Shown: positions 54,769 through 64,000 of the stretch, in pieces
Layout: each line of letters begins with the position of its first letter
Numbering within the stretch: position 1 is the first letter of the stretch
NCBI GenBank assembly: GCA_019918135.1
Contig: WBZZ01001248.1
Location: 41,001-105,000 of the forward strand
Length of the DNA stretch: 64,000 nt
Source: Paulinella micropora
Taxonomy: Eukaryota; Cercozoa; Imbricatea; Euglyphida; Paulinellidae
Direction of reading: 5' to 3'
The notes under the pieces: model-generated
The model's database searches: none
Told to the model about the DNA's origin: nothing
Seen by the model: the letters and a program-made list of their open reading frames with translations, nothing else
Program-made: the position numbers and the translations under genes

Positions 54769-57700
54769 TTTTTTTTTTTTTGCTTTGCTTTGCTTTGCTT
54801 TGGGCGAGGCCTAGCTTTCACATGGGCGGGCTGAGCCTATGAGGGGCGCACGATAAGCGTTCCATTGATTTATGAGACGGGTCCCAATTACTGAGAGTAA
54901 ATCATGTGAGTTGCTCATCATACTCATGGCTCTTGGCTCGGGGTGGCCTCTGGAATCACAAGGGGTGGGCACTGGGGGAGGGGGTTGTGTTCAGAGGGTC
55001 ACCGCGAAGGATGGTCAACCAAACTACTGTCGGTCGGAGTTTGTACGAAGGCGAGAGGCCCTACACCTTATCACAAGCCTTGAAACGACTAAATGACCAA
55101 AGTAACGACGGACCGGAGCGGGGCTCCTGGCTCACCCTCTCTCTCAGCACTCTTCGTGCTCATCCTGCGGATGCCATGGGGTTTCTCTGGCGGAGGGTTA
55201 TGGGGTGGTGGGTACACGTGCACGGGCCTGTCACTCTGTGCTCTCGGTAGATGACTCACTTGCAGCGTTTATCGGACGCAGGGTGGTTTGCCACGACACC
55301 TACCTCGATGATGCACAGCGGGTCTGCCTCGTGCCTGGTTACGGATGCAGGTGAGTGTTTGTGTGTATTCCTATACATACGTACACGTATGCTTTTTAAG
55401 GGTTGAGCTTTAAATAACCCCACCTGGGTCCTCATTTATCGAGTTTACAACTCGATCAATGCGGCACCGGGGTCCCATACCACTTATGTCAGGTTCTTAT
55501 GCGAAGAGCGCGGCCGCTAGTGCTGGCCCTATGGGTCAAGGCGGTAATCCTTCAGGTTTAGACGTTCCCCGTGGGAGTGCGCCTGCGGGTGGCGATGGCT
55601 ACTCGGCCGGGGTGGGGTGGTCGAGTGCTCGCGTACCTGACGGGCAACCTGAATCACGTAGAGCCAGCAATCCTGCTGCATCTCGATCACCCTCCCCAAC
55701 CTCGGAAGAGAAGTCACGTCCGGAAAGGTCTGGTCACGGCGTGTGGCAAGCGGTACCGCCACCGAGGAGGTGGCGGAGGAAGGTACGAAATGAGCTGGAT
55801 AAGAGATGTTGCATAGTATGGGGGCTATCGCATGTCTCTCAGACAGTGGTCATGGCGCGAGAGCTCCGAATTCTCGGTCTCGGGGAAGTCGAGGTGGAAT
55901 TCGCGGGCAGAGGTAGTGGGCGACATTTGCGGATTAAATGTGCGTCTTGTGAGGAGGCGGAGAAGATGGTGCGGCTGCTGCGGGAGCGTAAGTTCTTCAC
56001 GGGAAAGGTTCACGTTGCGACGGGTAGGACTTTCCGGGAAAGAGAGAAGCAGCGGGCTGCACGGGGGGGGTGCCCAGTATGTAGAGATGCAGAGGGAGCT
56101 TCGCAAGCAGGGGTTTGGCTACTGGGTGCTCGACGTGGAAGTCGACGAGCCCCAGGGCGAAGCCTCAAGCGGTGAATCTCCCTTGGCGGAGTGGGGCGGG
56201 ATGCGGGAGCTGGAGGAGCTGGGGCGGAGGGTGCAGGATGGGCCGTGGAGGGTGGCGGAGGGCTCCAGGCGGGCTCAACCGAAGCGCAGGCATCGGCATC
56301 AGCTTCGTTCTTCCCAATTTGTGAAAGGCTTCCCACTGAGGGTGGCCTCACATAATTGGCAAGGCAAAGTGGGTGCGGATAGCCCAGGCTTTGGGGAATG
56401 GCCGGAGCACTACAAGGAGCGAGGCTGGGTGATCGTCGGAGTCCAGGAGCACAACCTATCGTCGCAGAAGGTGGAGAAGCTCCAAGTCGACGGCTTCGCA
56501 GTCCTCGGCAAAGCGGCTGCAACTGGTGCGGGCTCGCGTCTCTTGGGGGGAGTCTTGACGTTGGTGGCCAACTATCTGGCACCGTGCGCTACCATTGTAC
56601 AGGCGCCTGTTCCACACTCACAGCAATTGTGGGTGAGGCTGTCGTCTGGGAGCGCGACGGCGTCGGATGTGTTCGTCGGCAACGGCTACTTCCCCCAAGA
56701 AAATCAACGAGAGGAATCTATTGCAGCCTATGAGGCGTGGCAGGCGGCCGTCTCCTACTTCGCCACCAAAGGTCATGTGGTTACGGTTGGTGATGCTAAT
56801 GCTAAGCTGGGGCCCGCCAGAATAGCGCGGGAGGAGGGAGTGGTGGGCCCCTTTGGCGAGATAGATGAGAGGGGTAGAGGGGTTAGGAGTGAGAATGGTG
56901 AGTTGCTGGCTGCGATGCTTGTTGCCACGGGGTTGCGCAATCTCAGTGGGTTTTCGCAACCACGGGGTGACAAATATTGGTGGTCTAGGCAGGAAAATGT
57001 AGGTGGACGAAGGCATCTACTGGATTACATCTGCGTCTCTTCCGAGCTGGCGGAGGAGGCAAGCTTCGGCGTCGACGAGGTAGACCTTGATACCGACCAC
57101 AAAGCTGTGTGGGCGGAACTGGTCTGGGGGGGACAGCCACCCCCAAAAAGCAGGTAAAGAGGTACAAAGCATTCAAGGCAGAGCGCTTGATAGGCAGGGT
57201 AGTTGAGGGTAAGGAGAGTGAGCTGTCTAAGCTTAGGTTGAAGTACGACGAGACCTTTGCAGCTGGTATATCGGGGCTGTTGCCAGATGGCCTCCCAGAT
57301 CTATCAGCAGTGGAGGACCCGGATGAGCTTCAGCAGGAGGTAGATAGGGTCGCTAGCTTAGTGGTCCGAGCTTTCACGGGCGCAGCCGTGAAGGTCTTGG
57401 GAGTTCGGGTGATTAGGCCAGGGTTTACTAATGCATGGTTTGATGAGAGTCTTAGGGAAGCGATTGCGCGACGGAGAGAGGCATACGGCCTCTGGCGAAG
57501 GAATGAGGCCAACCGAGAGGCCTGGCAAAGATATAAAGAAGCGAGGAAGGCGGTCAGAAGGTTATGCAAGGAGAAGAAGGAGCAAGCGTGGAAGCGGGTC
57601 CAGAATGACACCGCTGCCAACTTCAGGAGCGCTACCATGGCCACGTACTGGAAGCTGTCAAAGCGTTTGGGCGGGGTTCGGCGGTCGAACGCTTCTGCTC

Positions 57701-60382
57701 CTGTTCGGAAGCCCGATGGCACTCTGACATGCACACTCCAGGAAAAACTACAAGAATGGGAAGAATACCGCCGACGTATGGTGGTCCCCAAAGAAAACCA
57801 GTTTTTGGAGGATGCATGTGTAGAGGAAGTCGGTTCTGATGAGGAAGCAGCGCGGATTGAGCCCGAGCGGAAGGCCCGCGAAACCTTACAGTATAACGAC
57901 AACCTGCGCGACCAATTCGAGGCCATGGCGCAAGCCGAGATCCGGACTGAGACGGGCCCGCTGGACTATGATTACACCGAGAAGGAAGTGGAGCTCTGCC
58001 AGGAAAATCTCCAGAATCACAAAGCGTGCTCACCGGATAAGATCAAGAACGAGATGCTCAAGTACGGAGGCACGCGGATTGTGAGCTTTCTGGTGCGCTT
58101 CTTCAACTGGTTGAAATCGTGCGAATACACCCCCAGCGACTGGGGCAAAGCGATTATCGTCAACATCCCAAAAGGAGGCGACCCAACCGATCAGGAAAAT
58201 TGGAGAGACATCGCGATTCTGAGCTGTCTGGGTAAGATGTATCTGTCCCTTATGGCGGCGAGGCTTACGGCTTTCATCGATCAGCCGGGCAGGCTTCGCC
58301 CAGAGCAGGGTGGGTTCCGGCCAAAACGTAGTACGGGGGACCAGATTTTTGTCCTTAAGGAGCGTCTGCGCCTTAGACAACAAGCTGGCCTCCGTTCTTT
58401 CGTTTTGTTCGTGGATCTGAGAAAGGCATTCCCTACGGTTTGGCGGGCCGGGTTGTTTCAGAGGCTAACCCAGATGGGGGTACAGGGCAAGTTCTATCGC
58501 ATTCTGCGGCGTTTTTACCGAAGAACGTCATCGCGAGTGCTAGTCGATGGCGAACTCACTGGTGAAGTGCTGGAAGAGATGGGAGTTCAGCAAGGGTCGC
58601 CGTTGTCACCGTCGCTGTTCAACGTCTTCATGGATGAGCTAACGGTCCGAATCGCGAAAGAGTTGGAGATCGAGGACCTCAACCGCATCGAAGACATACG
58701 GACCCTGCTTTACGCCGACGACGTTGCGGTAATTGCGCATAGTGTCACGGAGCTTCAACAGATTGTAAATGTCGTGGCGACATTCGTGGAGGACTATCGG
58801 CTTGAAATCAACCTGAAACCGGGCAAGACGGAAGTCATGCCGATATACGGGCACGCCAAGTCAAAAAAGTCGCCCCCATGCGTGAGGTTCCGGGGCAAGG
58901 TTCTCAACGTCACCGACCACTACAAATACCTGGGAGTTCTGCTTACGGACACCCTCTCCGATAAACCGCAAGCGAAGCGGGCGGCGGAAATCACTGTAGC
59001 GGGAACGGCTGCCTGCTACCCCCTCTGGATTGCCCATGAAGTTCCAGCGCGTCTTCTGCTGATGAATTGGCAGCAAATGGTTGGCGCAAAGTTGCTTTAC
59101 GCATCGGCTTTTTGGGATCTGCCGGGCGCCAACAAGCTGAGTAAGCTGGAGGGCGCGTTGGTAGCGCCCCTGCGGGTCATCTTGGGTGTTGGTACGCGCA
59201 CAAGCGGCTGCATCACCAGGGGTTTAGGCCGCACGCCGAGTTTTAGCATCCTTGCCAAGGCGGCCCGGCTTCGGTTCCTAGGGCGCATCGAGTTACTGGG
59301 CAACACAGCGCTAACACGCAGGCTTTACAACACGGGTCGGTGCAAATAGAAGGAAGATACGGAAAATTTGATCTTAGCAGATCACAGGCTGCGGGAGGGC
59401 TTGGATGCGCTCAAGCGGGTCGTGAACGAAGATGGCACGGTAGATGATAAGGACTGGCGGGCCGCTCTGGCGAACTGGAACGAGGTGGTAAAGCAATGGT
59501 CTGTCCGGCAGGAAGTAGCTGGCTGGGAGCGGCAGGCTAAGCCCTCTGATGGGCTTAGGGTGCTGCTTAGCCAGATGTCTTCCCGCTCTGCTTTCCCACG
59601 TTGGCGGGCGCTGGAGGGGGGAAGTCACAACCTTATCAGAAGGCGATTATTGAGCTGCAACAATCGCCTTCGCCTCTACCGATCCAAATTTGGCTCATGC
59701 TCGCCGGACTGCTCAAGCTGTTTCGCCTTGTGTGGCACTGAGGTTAACGAGTCGTTACGTCACTTCCTGCTGCATTGCCCAACGTTTGCGAGCTCTCGTG
59801 AGGCACTGTTTAAGTTTATCGATGAGGCGCAAGCCCGGCAGCCCCTCATGCTGAATCGAGGAGGGCTTTATCACAGGGAACTGCGGGAGGCAGAGGAGGA
59901 GATGAGGCTCTTCAAAGAGGAATGGCTGAAGGGGGAGGATGAAAAGATGGTGGCGATGCTCGGCGTTTTGTTTATCCCTGTCCCAGAAGAGGTGGAGGAG
60001 GAGTTAGGAAGGTTTGTTGCCACCATCTGGAAGGAGTGGGAGGAGTTGGAGGCGCAGGCCAGGGAGGCAGAGGGGGCGGAGGAGGAGGAGGAGGTGATCG
60101 ACCTCACGGTCGTTCAGGAGGTGGGTAGAAGGAGGGGAAGGCCTAGTCAGGTAGAATGTCTGGCTAGATCTGTTGTAGGTGGAGGTCAGCGCAGCGTCGC
60201 GGACTTCTTCTCGGCAGATAACTCCTCTCACTCCTTGCACCCACTTGCACATGCACAGCACGCTCATTTGCACATTGCACTGCCAGTCGAGTCTTTGGAG
60301 CGGAGCCGCGTCACCGAACGGTCCCGTGCTACCAATGGAGGCACATGTCAGACAGGATCAAATGCCAATTGACTGATAAGTA

Positions 60383-60450
<68 letters not shown>
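53667..60450 (+). mobile_element. Non-LTR retrotransposon (LINE), copy B
   Basis: Duplicate of the LINE at 35790-42612. The 5' monomers are at 53667-54837 and 54838-55458, with a shorter (CT)n tract and one truncated 29 bp unit. The tail (ATT)n is at 60383-60450. Confidence 0.8.
55459..60372 (+). pseudogene. LINE endonuclease-reverse transcriptase, copy B (frameshifted)
   Basis: Same protein as copy A but broken twice by homopolymer changes. A G run has 8 instead of 7 (56063-56070), moving the frame inside the N-terminal region. A C run has 5 instead of 6 (57140-57144), moving it between the endonuclease and the RT. The RT part, including YADD (at about 58711-58722), is otherwise intact and the amber codon before the C-terminal zinc region (59347-59349) is retained. 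An extra GAG codon lengthens the C-terminal acidic run by one residue. Confidence 0.8.
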
Positions 60451-62850
60451 GTAAATCTGCCTTGTAGTGTTGACTGTGACATATTTGAGGGAAATCCAGA
60501 TGAAAAAACCTAGTCACACTTGCTAAACAGAGTTCCAGCCCAATGGCCTCAAGGCGTTAAACTGTGACGCCAACTCATAACCCTTTGGTGGTAGATGCTG
60601 GGGAGGAGGGTCGTTGCGCGCGTAAAAGATCTTAAACTCCGCATATGCTGGTTGATAGCCCAGGACCCAGCAGACACAAGATTGTTATGGGTGGGGTTTC
60701 GAGGCAGCTCTAGCAACCGCGCTTGGTGTATGCACTTACATATTCGGTGACGTCTTGCAAGAGGTTGCTGGGACTGCGGAATAACCTCGGCTTAGTGCAG
60801 TCTTGTCCTCAGTAGCTCCATCGGTGGCCCCGATCATCAGGCGAGATACTGACACGGGGGGGTGGAGGACATCGAACAAGGGTATTGAAGGCTTATGTCC
60901 GTTGAGGATATGCCATTAGCTGCATCAGTACGCCTCAGATATAGTATTATTATTATTATTATTTTTTTTTGAAATTTTAAATTTTCTTTTTTAGGTGTGG
61001 AGCTTCATTGAATTTAAGGTAATTTTCGTTCATGATTTTTAGTTTATTTTTTATTTTCACTTTGGTGTTTCATTCCTTTGTAAAAAAAAATGAAATTTAT
61101 TTTTTTGATTTCTCTGATTTCTTATGATGTTGAAAAATGATGATTTGGGACTGTAGGATACCTTTTGTGAGGGTATTTTCTTGAAAATGCCTGCGCAAAA
61201 AGTGTAATTCAAGTATCTTCTGTGCTTGTGTGTGAATGTATTGATACTTAGCGCCCTTCATAACAAGCATGTTTCATAACAAGCATGGAACTGAAACAGA
61301 GACCACCAAAGTCAATAACTCATGCTACAATACCCAAATTTTACATTACTATTTTGGTTATCCAACATTAGCACCTTTTATATAGGTTGTCACCTTCATA
61401 AATGTACTGTCACTGCTGGGTGTGTCTACTCAGCTGCAGTGTGGGCTTGTGTACCACCCCTCCGCGCCGAGCAAAACTGCACGCAAGCAAGGGAAAACGA
61501 CAACAAGCAAGGGAAAACAGCAACAAGCAAGGAAAATTGGAAAAGAAAAAGCAGCAAATTGTGCCAAATCAAACTGAGAAAGGAAACGGCTGCCAGAATT
61601 TTATTCCGAAAGCCATTGAGAACCTCTGCAATGAATTATGACGTAAAGAACGGTGACAACATTGTGTTTAGAAAGGATTTATCTGGCACCGCCGGGTCTA
61701 TCGAAAGTATTTGAAACAGAAACAGCAGGCAGACATCTCGGCAGTTCACCTCTTTCTCCGGCTCAAACGAAGAAACAATATTTATATTTTATGATAGGTA
61801 ATGATACTGACGAAATATTTTTCTTTTAAAGTATTGAGCACATTGGTTAACGTTACAAATGCACAATTTTCTGATTTCTGCAGGACAATATAGGAATTTA
61901 CAAGTTGACATTCCCTGAAACTAGTAAAAGAACTAGAAGGAAGCCTTGGTCTAGTTGGTATGGTACATAGATATATTCATCTATTTTTCGATTTGTTCTC
62001 TAAAAACTAAGTCGAATAAATAATTTTGTATTTCTTGGTTATGCGACGTTAGAGCAGCATGCATAGCCAGGCATTTCCCGCCCCCCCACTTCAAGCCCCA
62101 CCCTCTAGACACTCTGTACATTCCTATTTTTACTATGATTGTTATTCTAGTGTGTGAGAGTTAGTGGTTTGTTACCTTTCTTATAATAGTGTTGGGTTGG
62201 ATTTTTGGGTTTTATTTTATCTGGGCCGCACGGTTTCGCATATATTTTTATCTAGGCCGAACTGTCCTTCATATACAAATAGGTTTACTTTATTGCCTGT
62301 GTGTCTCTGTGTGTCATGTGTGTGAAGTGTCTTCTGTGTGCACCTAGGCCTTGCAATTGACGTGTGTGTGTGTGTGTGTGTGTGTGTAGGTGTGTGTGTG
62401 TGTGTGTGCGTGTGTGTGGGTGGGTGGCCATGAGTGGGCGGGTGTGGGCCGGGTACACCGGTGCGTGCACGTGAGTACTCTGCTTCTGTAGCGTCTCGAG
62501 TGCAGTGTGTAAGTCTTGTAACACATAACGTACTATATGAAAAACATGTAACCATTATGTTGAGAGCAACCTTTCTGCGTGAGGACAGTTAAAGAACCAT
62601 TTCTATGTGACAAACGTTCCATTTGTGTAGGGTTCATTACACGGATAGTGATAGGGATAGGGATCGGGATAGGGATAGGAGTGCAGTGGGCAAGACTTCA
62701 ACCGCGTCGTTCTCAGCCGATCTTTACAACCAAAACCTGTGTCATGCCTCATACGGGCTACTGCACAAGTGGTAAAAACAAAATATCTGAGAACGAAACG
62801 CTTGAATTCATTGCTTATTGTACTGAAGAAATAGGATTTTTTTTCTTTTT
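60451..62850. other. No gene recognised, copy B counterpart of 42613-45020
   Basis: Same content as copy A. A 10 bp deletion near 61550 removes AGTTTAGCAG-like sequence. (GT)n array at 62361-62411. Confidence 0.45.
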
Positions 62851-63634
62851 TCAAATGTTGGCCTCGAGGGCGCATCGCGCACTGGCTATGGCTTGTGCAA
62901 GAGGGTTATCGCAAGGCAACTGGTTTTCCATAGCTCGAGCAAGGTCCGCGGCCTACATACATACGCACATACATACATGGATACGTAGGTAAATTACATT
63001 ACATTATATTACATTACATTACATTACATTACCTACATGACAATATATTACACTACAATACACTAGTATACACCTTACACTACCTGACACTACCTTGCAT
63101 TACATTACATCACATTACATTACATTATATTACATTACATTAAATTACATTACATTACAATACATTATATTACACTACATTACACTACATTACACATTAC
63201 ACATTACACTACCTTACACTGCTTTACATTACATTACATTACATCACATTTCATTACATTACATTTCATTTCATTACATTACATTACATTATATTACATT
63301 ACATTACATCATTACATTACAATACATTACAATACATTACATACAAACATAAACATACCGTGTCGCCTTCGGGGTTCCTTAACAACGGGTCCGCGCCTAA
63401 ACAAACAAGCAAGACAGAACAACAGGTGATGCCCACGTGTATTGAAAGGTGGATGTAAAGAAGAAAAAAGGGGAAGGAGGAGGAGGAGGAGGAAGAGAGA
63501 GAGAGAGAGAGAGCGAGAGAAAGAAAGAAAGAAAGAAAGAAAGCGAGAAAGAAAGAAAGAAAGCAAGCAAGAAAGAAAGAAAGAGCAAGCAAGAAAGAAA
63601 GAAAGAAAGAAAGCAAGAAAGAAAGAAAGAAAGC

Positions 63635-63685
<51 letters not shown>

Positions 63686-63780
63686 GAGAGAGAGGAAAAG
63701 GCATGATGGACCTCGTTCCAACAGACGCCTAACCAACAGCAAATCACCGTCGCGGGTTGCTTGCATCAATATTGTTTCAC
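62851..63780 (-). CDS. Host ankyrin-repeat gene, three 3' exons, copy B
   Basis: Exons 63780-63712, 63396-63359 and 62952-62851, with the same splice sites and sequence as copy A. The introns differ only in microsatellite length and composition. The duplication therefore carries at least the 3' part of a host gene twice. Confidence 0.72.
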
Positions 63781-64000
63781 CTAACACAGAAGGAGCAGTC
63801 ACTCACTCACTCACTCACAATCACACACACACACACACACACTCCCTTTGTGTGTGTGTGTATGTGTGTGTGTGCGTGCGTGCGCGCGCGCACGCGTGTG
63901 TGTGTGTGTGTGCATGCGTGCGTGCGTGCTTGTGTGTGTGTGTGGACAGACAAGACACAGACACAGACACACACACACACGCACGCGCGCGCGCACACAC
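63781..64000. repeat. (CA/GT)n microsatellite, copy B, to window end
   Basis: Same mixed dinucleotide array as 45960-46150. The window ends inside it, so the right breakpoint of the duplication is not visible. Confidence 0.85.

Larger units (their letters stand above)
48068..64000 (+). repeat. Segmental duplication, copy B (partner 30178-46150)
   Basis: Direct repeat of copy A starting exactly where an (AGT)n array ends, and continuing past the window. The break against the array suggests microsatellite-mediated recombination or end-joining. Confidence 0.95.

Overview
The window is eukaryotic nuclear DNA: long microsatellites, SINE-like repeats, LTR and non-LTR retrotransposons, and one gene with clear GT-AG introns (an ankyrin-repeat gene on the minus strand). 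No host lineage can be named from the sequence alone. Into this background an AT-rich 20.1 kb Polinton-like virus (PLV) has inserted at about 6469-26584. It is bounded by near-identical terminal inverted repeats of about 270-300 bp.

Layout. 1-567: 3' end of a Copia-type LTR retrotransposon, with a polypurine tract and an LTR running TGTTAG...CTAACA. 568-6468: simple repeats (TATG, AATAC, TAA, CATA), two tandem tRNA-derived SINE copies, and a satellite of about 175-180 bp. 6469-26584: the PLV. 27690-33670: a Copia-like element with 5' LTR, PBS, gag, protease and integrase but no visible reverse transcriptase. 35790-42612: a non-LTR retrotransposon (LINE) with two tandem 5' monomers, an AP-type endonuclease, an RT and a C-terminal zinc-binding region behind an amber codon. 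45021-45930: the last three exons found of the ankyrin gene. From 48068 to the window end the block 30178-46150 is repeated in direct orientation at very high identity, so this is a tandem segmental duplication with a period of about 17.9 kb.

The PLV. Rightward genes at the left end encode replication and regulation: a RING-type zinc-finger protein, a small basic coiled-coil protein, and a very long DNA polymerase B fused to a Pif1-like helicase. The central leftward block encodes the virion: a lipase-like hydrolase, a DUF3223/DCL-like protein, a receptor-binding or tail-fibre-like structural protein, the double jelly-roll major capsid protein, the penton/minor capsid protein, an adenovirus-type maturation protease, a small basic AGG-rich protein, the packaging ATPase, small structural and membrane proteins, and a fibre of about 1300 codons ending in a peptidase-S74 intramolecular chaperone. 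At the right end are a charged coiled-coil protein, a small unknown protein and a retroviral-type integrase whose 3' end runs into the right inverted repeat. Replication genes follow three copies of a 37-38 bp AT-rich element. Most virion genes instead have an ATATA element just before the start codon, suggesting two promoter classes.

State of the element. At least a dozen single-site lesions (1-4 nt indels and a few stops) interrupt the polymerase, lipase, structural, MCP, penton, fibre and integrase genes. The protease, ATPase and several small genes are uninterrupted. This fits a fairly recent endogenous virus beginning to decay, but homopolymer sequencing error cannot be excluded for some of the lesions: the two retrotransposon copies also differ by homopolymer lengths.
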